A stretch of DNA of 64,000 nucleotides. Source: Corynebacterium provencense. GTDB lineage: Bacteria > Actinomycetota > Actinomycetes > Mycobacteriales > Mycobacteriaceae. The DNA is taken from assembly GCA_900049755.1 (NCBI GenBank), contig LT160592.1:471836-535835 (forward strand). Direction: 5' to 3'. How positions within the stretch are numbered: the stretch's first letter is position 1; every line of letters starts with the position of its first letter. Of this stretch, positions 8,399 to 17,676 are shown piece by piece. The translations under genes and the position numbers were made by a program. The notes beneath the pieces are model-generated. The model was not told the DNA's origin, searched no databases, and worked only from the letters and a program-made list of their open reading frames with translations.

Positions 8399-8425
8399 AC
8401 TTTCGTGGACTTTCGTGTACTTTCG
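8399..8425. promoter_or_regulatory. Three helically phased heptamer repeats before the thiolase start
   Basis: ACTTTCG occurs at 8399-8405, 8409-8415 and 8419-8425, exactly one helical turn apart, 14 to 40 bp upstream of the thiolase start codon (8385, minus strand). The spacing suggests a protein-binding array in the leader. The regulator is unknown. Confidence 0.5.
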
Positions 8426-8654
8426 CAGGAGAACGTGGTAGAAATCTGTGTGGGTCGCAGAGCTGTATGCCGCTCTGTTCGGACAGGGGTCGGGGTCTTC
8501 CTTCCCCGGCACGTCTGTGCAACCCCCTCATTATGATGCGGATCCCCTGTCCGGTCAGCCGGATCGCAGAATCGGTGCGGACGTGCCCGAAAGCCGGGCG
8601 CCGGAAGGCCCCGTCAGTGACCGTCGGCACCTGAAATCGCCCCGACCGGACCGT

Positions 8655-10370
8655 CTACCGTCCCTCCCCGTCCGCGTAGAGACCGAGGATACCGATGGCC
8701 TTCTCCCTCATCTCGACCTTACGGACCTTGCCGGAGATGGTCATCGGGAACTCGTCGGTGACGTGGACGTACTTCGGGATCTTGTAGCGGGCCAGTGTGC
8801 CCTCGCAGAACTCACGGATGTCCCGGGCGGTCAGCGGTGCGGCAGGGTTGCCCTCGGCGTCCTCCGCCATGATGATCCACGCCATGAGCTCCTCCCCGTA
8901 CTTCTCGTCGGGGACGCCGATGACCTGGACATCAGCGACGGCCGGATGCTCGTGGAGGTACTCCTCGATCTCCCGGGGGTAGATGTTCTCCCCTCCCCTG
9001 ATCACCATGTCCTTGATTCTGCCGGTGATCCGCACATACCCGTCCTCGTCCATCATCCCGAGGTCCCCGGTGTGCATCCACCCCCGGGAGTCCACGGCCT
9101 CGGCGGTCTTCTCCGGCATGTCCCAGTATCCCTGCATCACCGAGTAGCCTCGGACCAGCAGCTCCCCCTGGGTTCCCCGGGGCACGGTACCGCCTGAGGC
9201 GTCGACGATCTTCACCTCGAGGTGCGGTCCCACACGGCCGACGGTCTCCACCCTCTTCTCCACCGGGTCGTCCGGCAGGGTCTGGTGGTTGACCGGTGAA
9301 GTCTCCGTCATCCCGTAACAGATGCCGATCTCGGTGATCCCGAGAATGTCGATGACCTCCCGCATGGTCTTCGTCGGGCAGGAGGTCCCCGCCATCACCC
9401 CGGTCCGCAGGGTGGAGAGGTCGAGCCGGCGTCCGGAGCTTTCCATCTGCTCGAGCAGCTGCAGTTCCGCCATGAACATTGTCGGCACTCCGAGCAGACT
9501 GGTGGCCTGGCCGTGGTGCACGGCCTCCAGGGTGGACGCCGGTGTGAACACCGGGCCTGCGATGATGCAGGCTGCACCGTGGGTGACTGCGGCGAGGACG
9601 CCGATGACCATGCCGAAGCAGTGGAAGAAGGGGACGGGGATGACGACCCTGTCGGAGTCCGTGTAGTTGAGCCGTTCCCCGATGAGGAAGCCGTTGTTGA
9701 GGATGTTGTGGTGGGTCAGGGTCGCCCCCTTCGCCATGCCTGTGGTGCCGGAGGTGTACTGGATGTTGATCGGATCGTGGGGGCTGAGGGACTCCCGGAC
9801 CGGGCCGAGGTCGACGATGGCGTGATTCGACAGTTCCTCCCACCGTTCGGAGCCGAAGAAGACCGTCTCCCGGTAGGTCTGGTCGAAGGTGTGCTCGACG
9901 GTGCCGATCATCGCCCGGTAGTTCGAGTCCTTGAAGCGTCCGGCCGAGAACAGGGCACGCACACCCGCCTGGTTCATGACATAGGTGAGTTCCCGGGTCC
10001 GGTAGGTGGGGTTGATGCACACGAGGATCGCCCCGATCTCCGCGGTCGCGAACTGGAGGACCGTCCACTCCCAACGGTTCGGGGACCACACCCCGATCCG
10101 GTCACCTCTGCGGTAGCCCGCGTTGTGCAGTCCGGAGGCGAGCCGCAGGACCTTCCGGTGGAACTCCTGGTAGCTCATGTGGATGTCACCGTAGAAGTCG
10201 ACGAGGGCGTCGTGGTCGGGGTAGGCGGCGACGGTGCGGGCGAGGGCCTGACCGACGGTCTCCTCGAGAAGCGGTACATCGCTCGGCCCGACCAGGTGGG
10301 ACAGTGCGGGGTCGGTGTCGGAGGGGTCGGTGAGGGTGATGTCGCGGGCGTGCCGCAGGGTGGAAGTCAC
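8655..10370 (-). CDS. AMP-forming acyl-CoA synthetase (FadD type)
   Basis: 571 aa ANL-superfamily enzyme. The P-loop is YTSGTTGMAKGATLTHHN (Met in place of the usual Pro), the A5 motif YGMTETSPVN, the A7/A8 region WMHTGDLGMMDEDGYVRITG with RIKDMVIRGGENIYPREIEE, and the C-terminal catalytic Lys in GKVRKVEM. It activates a carboxylic acid to its CoA ester using ATP. The cluster context suggests a branched or short-chain acid, or acetoacetate released by the lyase; the exact substrate cannot be read from sequence. GTG start with AAGGAG upstream, 6 bp after the citE-like gene, so it is in the same operon. Confidence 0.92.
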   Translation of the reverse strand: MTSTLRHARDITLTDPSDTDPALSHLVGPSDVPLLEETVGQALARTVAAYPDHDALVDFYGDIHMSYQEFHRKVLRLASGLHNAGYRRGDRIGVWSPNRWEWTVLQFATAEIGAILVCINPTYRTRELTYVMNQAGVRALFSAGRFKDSNYRAMIGTVEHTFDQTYRETVFFGSERWEELSNHAIVDLGPVRESLSPHDPINIQYTSGTTGMAKGATLTHHNILNNGFLIGERLNYTDSDRVVIPVPFFHCFGMVIGVLAAVTHGAACIIAGPVFTPASTLEAVHHGQATSLLGVPTMFMAELQLLEQMESSGRRLDLSTLRTGVMAGTSCPTKTMREVIDILGITEIGICYGMTETSPVNHQTLPDDPVEKRVETVGRVGPHLEVKIVDASGGTVPRGTQGELLVRGYSVMQGYWDMPEKTAEAVDSRGWMHTGDLGMMDEDGYVRITGRIKDMVIRGGENIYPREIEEYLHEHPAVADVQVIGVPDEKYGEELMAWIIMAEDAEGNPAAPLTARDIREFCEGTLARYKIPKYVHVTDEFPMTISGKVRKVEMREKAIGILGLYADGEGR

Positions 10371-10376
10371 GGTGGA

Positions 10377-11258
10377 TCAGCTCCTTGAGAGAATCAGTTC
10401 GGCCTGGAGGCGGAGGGGGGCGTCGACCATCTGTCCGTCGACGCTGAGGGCACCGGAGTTGTCGGCTGCTGCGGCGACGACCCGCCGGGCCCAGTCGACC
10501 TGCTCCGGCCGGGGACGGTAGGCGTCACGGATGCACGGGACGAGGCCCGGGTGCACGGCCACGGTGGCCGCGAAGCCTGAGGCTGCGGCGTCGACAGCCT
10601 CCGCCGACGCGCCCCCGACGTCCGCGGTGTCGGCGTGGATCGAGTCCAGTGCAGGTATCCCCGCCGCCGCGGCGTGAAGCAGGACCAGTGAGCGGGTCAG
10701 ACGGGGGACCTCCCGGTAGCCGCCCGGGTGGCCGGAGATTCCCCCGCCCGGGGTGGGCGACTCCGTCGCCCCGTAACGTGACGACGTTCCGCCGAGGGCT
10801 GCGGTGAGGTCCTCAGCCCCCCAGAACAGGGCGTCCACCTGACGGTGGGCCGCGACCGTCGCTAGGTTGAGGACGCCACGGGGGGTCTCCACCAGGGCGA
10901 TGACCCGCCACCCGGAGGCCTCCGGGAGTGTCGCCGCCAGGGCGTCGACGCATGCGGCGTCCCCGGTCTTCGGCAGCATCACGGTGGTGAAACCGGAGTC
11001 GGCGAGGGCACGGACGTCGTCGGGGAAGTCGGGGGATCCCGGCGCGTTGACCCGGACGACGGTGCGTCGCGGGTCGAGTGTGTCTGCGGCCGCGATGATG
11101 TTGCGCCGCGCCGTGGCACGGTTCTCTGCCCTGCAGCCGTCCTCGAGGTCGAGGATGACTGCGTCCGCGCGGCCGGCGGCTTTGCCGAAGCGGTCCGGAC
11201 GGTCGGCGGGGGTGAACAGGATGGCGGGCCCCGGCGGGGTCCAGTGCGGTGCGGTCAT
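10377..11258 (-). CDS. citE: CitE-like CoA-ester lyase (HpcH/HpaI aldolase family)
   Basis: 293 aa starting MTAPHWTPPGPAILFTPADR. The start ATG overlaps the MaoC stop (ATGA), fixing this start over one eight codons earlier. Family motifs include AVILDLEDG, the TVVRVNAPG strand with its Arg, MLPKTGDA and VIALVETPRGVLNL with the metal-binding Glu. It is a TIM-barrel, Mg-dependent lyase acting on beta-hydroxyacyl-CoA. The M. tuberculosis homologue in the equivalent cluster (Rv2498c) is reported to act on (R)-HMG-CoA and citramalyl-CoA. Here it probably plays the HMG-CoA lyase step, giving acetoacetate and acetyl-CoA; this is inference from context. Confidence 0.88.
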   Translation of the reverse strand: MTAPHWTPPGPAILFTPADRPDRFGKAAGRADAVILDLEDGCRAENRATARRNIIAAADTLDPRRTVVRVNAPGSPDFPDDVRALADSGFTTVMLPKTGDAACVDALAATLPEASGWRVIALVETPRGVLNLATVAAHRQVDALFWGAEDLTAALGGTSSRYGATESPTPGGGISGHPGGYREVPRLTRSLVLLHAAAAGIPALDSIHADTADVGGASAEAVDAAASGFAATVAVHPGLVPCIRDAYRPRPEQVDWARRVVAAAADNSGALSVDGQMVDAPLRLQAELILSRS

Positions 11259-11749
11259 GATCCACCTCCGGTGGGACGGCACTGCACCAGCGTGGAGCGC
11301 ACGGCGGTACAGACGACTGTGCCGTCCTGGTTACGGCCGGTGTGCCTGAGCTCGACGATGCCCTGGCCCGGCCGGGACGAGGAGAGACGTGTCGACACGC
11401 ACAGGGTTTCGGCGTAGAGGGTGTCTCCGTGGAACATGGGTGCGGGGAAGGTGACGGAGGTGAACCCGAGGTTGGCGACGATGGTTCCGAGGGTGAGCTG
11501 GGACACGGACAGTCCGACGACGGTTGAGAGGGTGAACATGGAGTTGACCAGTCGTTCGCCCCGGAATCCGGGCTGCTCAGCCGCCCAGGCCGCGTCGAGG
11601 TGCAGCGGCTGGGTGTTCATCGTCTGGGTGGTGAACATCGTGTTGTCCGCTTCGGTGACGGTACGTCCGGGCCGGTGAAGGTAGGTCGTCCCTTCCTCGA
11701 ACTCCTCGAACCACAGGCCGCGCTGCTCCACTGTCGGCACGGTGCTCAC
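11255..11749 (-). CDS. MaoC-family dehydratase/hydratase (Rv2499c-like)
   Basis: 164 aa. A GTG start at 11749 overlaps the acyl-CoA dehydrogenase stop (GTGA), and the stop overlaps the citE start. It has hot-dog fold features: FEEFEEGTTYLHRPGRTVTEADN, the MNTQPLHLDAAWA helix with Asp and His, GERLVNSMFTLS, and VTFPAPMFHGDTL. The R-specific hydratase fold fits hydration of methylglutaconyl-CoA to (R)-HMG-CoA, matching the partner lyase. Tight four-base overlaps on both sides indicate translational coupling. Confidence 0.88.
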   Translation of the reverse strand: MSTVPTVEQRGLWFEEFEEGTTYLHRPGRTVTEADNTMFTTQTMNTQPLHLDAAWAAEQPGFRGERLVNSMFTLSTVVGLSVSQLTLGTIVANLGFTSVTFPAPMFHGDTLYAETLCVSTRLSSSRPGQGIVELRHTGRNQDGTVVCTAVRSTLVQCRPTGGGS

Positions 11750-12972
11750 CCCGGCAGTCCGAGGGAGCGGGCGATGAGCATGAGCTGGACCTCGGTGGTC
11801 CCCTCCCCGATCTCGAGGATCTTCGAGTCCCGGTAGTGCCTGGCGACCCGGGTCTCGTTCATGAAACCCGCTCCGCCGAAGATCTGGGTGGCGTCCCGGG
11901 CGTTGTCCATGGCAGCGTCGGACGCCGTCATCTTGGCGATCGACGCCTCCCTGCTGAAGTCGGCACCGGTGAGCATCTTCGCCGCCGCCGCCCGCCATGC
12001 CTGGCGGGCGGTCCAGGCCCGGGCCTCCATGCGCGCGATCGTGAACGACACCGCCTGGTACTCGGCGATGGGCCGTCCGAACGACCTGCGTTGCCGCGCA
12101 TAGGTCACCGCCTCATCGACACAGCCCTGTGCTGCGCCGGTGGCCAGGGCGGCGATGGCGATGCGCCCCTCCGCGAGGATCGAGAGGAACTGGGCGAAGC
12201 CTCTCCCCCGCTCCCCCAGCAGGTTGTCCTCGGGGACGCGTACGTCGTCGTAGCTCAGCGGGTGGGTGTCGGAACAGTTCCATCCGACTTTGTCGTAGGC
12301 GGGTTCGGCGGTGAAACCGGGGGTGTCGGTCGGCACGATGATCGCCGAGATCTCCCGGCGTCCGTCCGGTCTGGTACCGGTCACCGCTGTGGTGGTGACC
12401 AGGGAGGTGATTCTGGTTCCGGAGTTCGTGATGAACTGTTTGGACCCGTTGATCACCCAGTGGCCGTCGGTCAGTCTGGCGGTGGTCTTCGTGCCACCGG
12501 CGTCCGATCCTGCCTCCGGTTCGGTGAGCCCGAACCCTGCCAGGGCGCGTCCGGTGGTCAGGTCGGGAAGGTAGCGCATTTTCTGCTCCTCCGTGCCGAA
12601 GCGGTGGATCGGCATGGCGCCCAGCGAGCAACCCGCTTCCAGGGTTATGGCGACCGACTGGTCGACCCTGGCCAGTTCTTCGAGGGCGACTCCGAGGGCG
12701 AGATAGTCCCCGCCCATGCCGCCGTACTCTTCGGGGAAGGGCAGTCCGAACAGTCCGAGGTCCGCCATCTGCGACTGGATGTCGTAGTCGAAGACGTGGT
12801 CACGGTAGTTGTCGGAGGTCTTCGGGTCGACGACCTCGTTGGCGAACTCTTCGACGGTACGTCGGAGTTCGACGAGTTCCGGGCTCAGCCCGTCGTCTGC
12901 CGGGCACTGCCGGCGGGAGGGGGTGGGGTGTGCGGGACGGGTGGAGGTGGTCACTGGTCCTGGTCCTTTCAT
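11746..12972 (-). CDS. Acyl-CoA dehydrogenase (isovaleryl-CoA dehydrogenase-like)
   Basis: About 402-408 aa, FAD-dependent. Family blocks visible: GLFGLPFPEEYGGMGGDYLA, AGFGLTEPEAGSDAGGTKTT, WVINGSKQFITNSGT, TDTPGFTAEP, the C-terminal arginine segment DATQIFGGAGFMNETRVARHYRDSKILEIGEGTTEVQ. It oxidises an acyl-CoA to the enoyl-CoA and passes electrons to ETF. Neighbours (methylcrotonyl-type carboxylase subunits, MaoC, CitE) point to isovaleryl-CoA or a related branched substrate. The ATG at 12972 has no ribosome site; GTG at 12954 preceded by AAAGGA is a plausible alternative. Confidence 0.9.
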   Translation of the reverse strand: MKGPGPVTTSTRPAHPTPSRRQCPADDGLSPELVELRRTVEEFANEVVDPKTSDNYRDHVFDYDIQSQMADLGLFGLPFPEEYGGMGGDYLALGVALEELARVDQSVAITLEAGCSLGAMPIHRFGTEEQKMRYLPDLTTGRALAGFGLTEPEAGSDAGGTKTTARLTDGHWVINGSKQFITNSGTRITSLVTTTAVTGTRPDGRREISAIIVPTDTPGFTAEPAYDKVGWNCSDTHPLSYDDVRVPEDNLLGERGRGFAQFLSILAEGRIAIAALATGAAQGCVDEAVTYARQRRSFGRPIAEYQAVSFTIARMEARAWTARQAWRAAAAKMLTGADFSREASIAKMTASDAAMDNARDATQIFGGAGFMNETRVARHYRDSKILEIGEGTTEVQLMLIARSLGLPG

Positions 12973-13030
12973 CTGGTGGTGTGCACGGCGGGTCCGCCGT
13001 TCACGGGTAGGTCTGCTGTGCCGGCCCTGT

Positions 13031-15203
13031 TCAGGTGGTCACCGAGGCGAGAACCTGTCCCGCCGGCACTTTGTCGCCGGTGGCGCACCGGATCCGGACG
13101 ACACCGTCATGGGCGGCGGTCAGGGAGTGCTCCATCTTCATGGCCTCCAGGACCACGAGCGGCTGACCGACGGTGACCGCCTCTCCGTCGACGACCCTGA
13201 CGGAGACGACGGTTCCCGGCATCGGGCTGGTGACCTCGTCGTCGTCCGGCGTCGCGGCGGATGCTCCCCGTCTCCTTTCCGCGAGCGGGACCACCCAGGT
13301 CCCGGCGCGACCGGAGACCGCCACGCCGACTCCTGCCGGCCCAGGGGCAGGGGGGAAGGACGCCGTTGAACCGGGTCCCGCGCGGGTCACGGGGACAGGC
13401 CTGGTCAGCCAGCGTTCCTGCACTGTCGGCGCCGGGGCGTCCGATGCGGCGAGTGACCACACCGTGTCTTCGCCGGACCGGGAGACCCGGACAGTGAAGG
13501 TGCGGGGTCCGGGCGTCCGGGCGTCCGGGTCGGTGGGCAGGATCTCGACTGTGACGGTGCCGGTGAACCGGGGGGCATCCGGGGTCGGGAACGGGGGCTC
13601 CGACGGTGGGACGCAGGTCAGGGTGACGTCCGCGGGACCGGTGCCGGGCACGTCGAGGGGCACCCGGTAGGTCGCACCGGCGACACCGGCGCGCCAGCCG
13701 TCGGTTGTATCCGGAGGCTCTGGCAGTGTCCGCACTGAGTTCACGGAACCCGAGGGCGACGGCGGTGAGCGCCTCCACCGGCGGGGCGTGCGTGGCACCA
13801 CCTGTACCGGCACCGCCGGTGAGTTCCGCGGCGATGCGGTCGAGGAGCCCGGTGTCCAGGTCACCGTCCTGCACCCGGGGGTCGGCCAGCAGGGCGCGGC
13901 AGAAGTTGATGTTGGTGCCGGTCCCACCGGTCCCGGGTCCTGTGAGCAGTGTGGCGGCCAGGGCTGCGTCGAGGCGTTCGAGGGCCTGGCGGCGGTCTGT
14001 GCCGTGGGCGATGATCTTGGCCAGCATCGGGTCGTAGTCTGTCCCGATCTCCTGGCCGACGGTGATTCCGGCGTCCACCCGTATGCCCGGCCCGGTCGGC
14101 CACCTCAGGGCGGTGACGGTTCCCCCGGTCGGCAGGAACCCGGTGGTGGCGTCCTCGGCGTAGATCCGCGCCTCCACCGCGTGCCCGGTGACACGGACGT
14201 CCTCCGCGTCGAGCGGCAGGGGTTCGCCGCGGGCGACCCGGATCTGCAGTTCCACCAGGTCGGTCCCGGTGATCATCTCGGTGACGGGGTGTTCGACCTG
14301 AAGGCGGGTGTTCATCTCCATGAAGTAGAAGTGGTCAGGTCGGTCGGCCGGGACGATGAACTCCACGGTGCCGGCGCCACGGTAGCCGCACGCCCGGGCT
14401 GCGTCACAGGCGGCCCGGCCGATCCTCTCCCTGGTGGCTTCGTCGAGCAACGGCGAGGGGGCCTCCTCGATGACCTTCTGGTGCCGTCGCTGCAGGGAGC
14501 ATTCGCGTTCACCGAGGTGGATCACGGTGCCGTGGGTGTCGGCGAGCACCTGGACCTCGATGTGGCGGGGGGTGTCGACGTAGTGCTCGATGAAGAGGGT
14601 GTCGTCACCGAAGGCGGACGCCGCCTCCCGGCGTGCGGTGGCCAGTGCCTCGGGCAGGTCCGACGCGTCCTCGACGACATGCATCCCCTTGCCCCCTCCT
14701 CCGGCGGAGGGTTTGATGAGGACGGGGAATTCCACCCCCGGCCCTCCGTCGGTGCCGGTGACCCCTGCGATGAGTTCCGCGTCACCCAGGCCCGGGCGGG
14801 ATATACCGGGGACGGTGGGCACTCCGCGTGCCTCCACCGTGGCCCGGGCGGTGATCTTGTCGCCCATGGTCTCGACGGCCGTGGCGGGCGGTCCGATGAA
14901 GACGATCCCGGCGTCGGCGCAGGCGCGGACGAAGTCCGCATTCTCGGAGAGGAAGCCGTAGCCGGGGTGGACGGCTCCGGCGCCGGAGGCACGGGCGGCG
15001 GAGATGACGCGGTCGATGTCGAGGTAGGAGGCGGCTGCCCCGGCCGGGCCGAGGTGTACCGCGGTATCGGCGAGGGTGACGTGCGGGGCGTCGTGGTCGG
15101 CGTCGGAGTAGACGGCGACCGAGCGCAGCCCCATGTGGCGCAGGGTCCGGATGACCCGGCAGGCGATCTCTCCCCGGTTGGCGACGAGAACGGTGTCGAA
15201 CAT
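13031..15203 (-). pseudogene. accA1: Biotin-dependent acyl-CoA carboxylase alpha subunit, frameshifted
   Basis: The first frame (from ATG 15203, after a GAGGAG site) encodes the biotin carboxylase half: [71 protein letters not shown] and [12 protein letters not shown]. Around 13700-13735 the sense jumps to another frame that carries [18 protein letters not shown] and the biotinyl site [13 protein letters not shown] at the C-terminus. One extra base or two missing bases explain the shift. Restored, the protein would have roughly 720 residues, the normal size. It pairs with the downstream-encoded beta subunit in a methylcrotonyl-CoA carboxylase-type complex. Either a genuine inactivating mutation or a sequencing error. 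Confidence 0.85.
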
Positions 15204-15214
15204 GGTTGCTCCTC

Positions 15215-16813
15215 TCACATCCGGAAGACGCCGAAGCCGGCGTCCCGGTCAGGGTCACGGGGGGTGCGGGCACAGATTTCAAGGGCCATGGCGAGGACCC
15301 GGCGTGTGTCGGCGGGGTCGATGACGCCGTCGTCCCACAGTCGTGCGGTGCCGTACCAGCAGCTCGACTTCTCCTCGAAGAGCTCCCGGACGGGGGCCTC
15401 GTAGTTCTCCCGGTCGGTCGGGGTCCATTCCCCTCCTTCCCGGGTGACTTTCGCGCCACGCACGGTGGACAGGGTCATCGCCGCCTGGGGTCCTCCCATG
15501 ACCGCGACTTTCGCATTCGGCCAGGTCCACAGGAACCTGGGGGAGAACGCCCTGCCGCACATGGCGTAGTTGCCGGCCCCGAATCCGCCGCCGGTGATGA
15601 CGGTGAGCTTCGGCACGGTCGCGGTGGCTACGGCGGTGACCATCTTTGCGCCGTGCCGGGCGATCCCGGCCCGTTCGTAGTCCCGGCCGACCATGAAACC
15701 GGTGGTGTTCTGGAGGAACAGGAGGGGGACGCCGCGTTGTTCGCACAGTTCGATGAAGTGGGCGGCCTTGACGGCGCCGTCACCGAAGATCACACCGTTG
15801 TTCGCGATGATTCCGATGCGGTGACCTTCGACGGCGGCGAAGCTGGTGACGACCGAGGTCCCGAACTCCGCCTTGAACTCGTGGACGGAACCGGCGTCGG
15901 TGACCACGGTGATGACCTCCCGTGGATCACAGGGGGTTCGCAGGTCGGTGGGGACGATGTCGTAGAGGTCTGTCTGGGGACGCCCCGGAGCGACCGTCGC
16001 GTGGGCGGATGTCGAGGGTGTGTCCTCCGGCAGGGTCCCGACGATGTCACGGATGATGCCGACGGCGTCGGCGTCATCGACGGCGAGGTGGTCGGTGACA
16101 CCGGATATGCGGGAGTGCATGGCCCCGCCCCCGAGTTCCTCGGCACTGACGTCTTCTCCGGTCGCCGCCTTCACCAGGGGCGGTCCGGCGAGGAAGATGG
16201 TTCCCTGACCTTCGACGATGACGGTCTCGTCCGAGATGGCCGGGACGTAGGCGCCTCCGGCGGTGCAGGAGCCCATCACCGCGGAGATCTGCGCTATTCC
16301 GGAGGCGGACATGCGTGCCTGGTTGAAGAAGATCCGGCCGAAGTGGTCCCGGTCGGGGAAGACCTCGTCCTGTCTGGTGAGCATCGCTCCACCGGAGTCC
16401 ACCAGGTAGATGCAGGGCAGTCGGTTGGCCAGGGCTATTTCCTGGGCACGGAGGTGCTTCTTCACCGTCATCGGGTAGTAGGTCCCTCCGGAGACGGTGG
16501 CGTCGTTGGCGGCGATGAGGCAGAGACGGCCCCGGACCAGCCCGACCCCTGCGACGATTCCGGCTCCGGGGACCCGACCGTCGTACATGTCCTCGGCTGC
16601 CAGGGGGGCGATCTCGAGGAAGGGGCTGCCGGGGTCGAGCAGGGCGTTGACCCGGTCGCGGGGAAGCATTTTTCCGCGGGCGAGGTGGCGTTCGCGGGCC
16701 TTCTCTCCACCGCCGAGCCTGGCCCGGGCGAGTCGGGCGTGGAGTTCCGCGGTGAGCTCCCGGAAACTTTTCCTGCGGTCCTGCCCTGTCGTGGCTGTGG
16801 TCAGCACGGTCAC
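15215..16813 (-). CDS. accD1: Acyl-CoA carboxylase carboxyltransferase beta subunit (methylcrotonyl-CoA carboxylase type)
   Basis: 532 aa. Contains [76 protein letters not shown] and [20 protein letters not shown], and the C-terminal [20 protein letters not shown] with [11 protein letters not shown]. These patterns match MCCase/geranyl-CoA carboxylase beta subunits better than propionyl or acetyl types. It transfers carboxyl from carboxybiotin to the enoyl-CoA substrate. It is the first gene of the catabolic operon and its start lies about 250 bp from the divergent TetR gene. Confidence 0.92.
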   Translation of the reverse strand: MTVLTTATTGQDRRKSFRELTAELHARLARARLGGGEKARERHLARGKMLPRDRVNALLDPGSPFLEIAPLAAEDMYDGRVPGAGIVAGVGLVRGRLCLIAANDATVSGGTYYPMTVKKHLRAQEIALANRLPCIYLVDSGGAMLTRQDEVFPDRDHFGRIFFNQARMSASGIAQISAVMGSCTAGGAYVPAISDETVIVEGQGTIFLAGPPLVKAATGEDVSAEELGGGAMHSRISGVTDHLAVDDADAVGIIRDIVGTLPEDTPSTSAHATVAPGRPQTDLYDIVPTDLRTPCDPREVITVVTDAGSVHEFKAEFGTSVVTSFAAVEGHRIGIIANNGVIFGDGAVKAAHFIELCEQRGVPLLFLQNTTGFMVGRDYERAGIARHGAKMVTAVATATVPKLTVITGGGFGAGNYAMCGRAFSPRFLWTWPNAKVAVMGGPQAAMTLSTVRGAKVTREGGEWTPTDRENYEAPVRELFEEKSSCWYGTARLWDDGVIDPADTRRVLAMALEICARTPRDPDRDAGFGVFRM

Positions 16814-16882
16814 TGCGGCCGTCCTCTCCTCGGGCCCGCGTACTTTTGCGGGCTAACTGTTTTGAGATTGAGAACGACTGTA

Positions 16883-16898
16883 TATGGCGTAGATCACA
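16883..16898. promoter_or_regulatory. Possible GlxR (CRP-type) half-conserved site
   Basis: TATGGCGTAGATCACA matches the TGTGAnnTAnnTCACA pattern at the central TA, the whole right half (TCACA) and three of five left-half bases. It lies upstream of the carboxylase operon, where carbon-source control would make sense. Weak evidence on its own. Confidence 0.35.
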
Positions 16899-16902
16899 CG
16901 GT

Positions 16903-16926
16903 AAAGCAATCACTACTGATTGTTTT
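16903..16926. promoter_or_regulatory. Palindromic operator candidate for the divergent TetR regulator
   Basis: Perfect 6-bp arms CAATCA (16907-16912) and TGATTG (16917-16922) around CTAC, extended by AAA and TTT outside one mismatched pair. This gives a 24-bp near-palindrome in an AT-rich stretch between the TetR gene and the carboxylase operon. Size and position are typical of TetR operators. Confidence 0.6.
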
Positions 16927-17061
16927 TGAGTTGACCAGTGTTCAATGGATTACACTGCGCCGATGTCGGTGATGTACCCCACTTTCGGGGGTGGCTTCTG
17001 TTCGTTCTATACTCGTCTGAGCAAGCAGAACTGCCGGTGACTGACGCCCCGAGGAGAATCC

Positions 17062-17676
17062 GTGAGCCCCACCCCGACCCCCCAGCAGCAACGCAGCCGG
17101 GAAACCCGGCGCTCCCTGCTCGACGCAGCACTGACGATCCTCACCCGCGAAGGGCTGCGCGGCACCAGTGTGAGTGCCGTCGCAGCCGAAGCCGGGGTTT
17201 CCCGCGGCGCAGCCCAGCACCACTTCCCCACCCGGGACGCCCTCATCGAGGCGACGGTCACCCAGTTCTACGCCGACCTCACCCAGCAGCTGCGCACCGC
17301 CGTCGCAGAGCTTCCCCCCGGCCCCGGAGGCGCTCCGGTCAGCGACGTCGTGACGCTGGTCGTGGAGTCGTTCAGCAGCGGCTCCTTCCGCGCCGCCCTC
17401 CACGTCTGGTCCGCGGCCGCCGGCCCCGAAGGCGAACTCCGCGACCTCATCGTCGCCGCCGACACCCGCTTCGCCCGCGAGGTCTACCAGCTCCTGGCGA
17501 TCACCCTCGACGCCGACCTCACCGACCGCCACACCCGGCGACTGCTGCGCACCACCATCGATCTCGCCCGCGGCCTGGGCCTCGGCGCCGTACTGGTCGA
17601 CAACACCGAACACCGTGTGACCACCACCGCCACCTGGACGGCGATCCTCGACGCCGGAATCACCAGGAACGGATGA
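17062..17676 (+). CDS. TetR-family transcriptional regulator
   Basis: 204 aa, GTG start preceded by GAGGAG. The N-terminal helix-turn-helix covers about 12-60: RRSLLDAALTILTREGLRGTSVSAVAAEAGVSRGAAQHHF. The C-terminal part is a TetR ligand-binding helical bundle of the TetR_C type. It is divergent from the leucine/isovalerate-type operon, as Rv2506 is in M. tuberculosis, so it probably represses that operon in response to an acyl-CoA. Its stop overlaps the start of the next gene (ATGA), so the two are co-expressed. Confidence 0.9.
   Translation: MSPTPTPQQQRSRETRRSLLDAALTILTREGLRGTSVSAVAAEAGVSRGAAQHHFPTRDALIEATVTQFYADLTQQLRTAVAELPPGPGGAPVSDVVTLVVESFSSGSFRAALHVWSAAAGPEGELRDLIVAADTRFAREVYQLLAITLDADLTDRHTRRLLRTTIDLARGLGLGAVLVDNTEHRVTTTATWTAILDAGITRNG

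Noticed and set aside
13788..15404. 538-codon open frame on the plus strand
   Set aside because: Antisense to the biotin carboxylase gene, whose conserved motifs are on the minus strand. The plus-strand product has no family features.
16938..17672. Long N-terminal extension of the FAD oxidoreductase
   Set aside because: This stretch is the TetR gene read in another frame; the ATG overlapping the TetR stop at 17673 and the Rossmann motif right after it give the real start.
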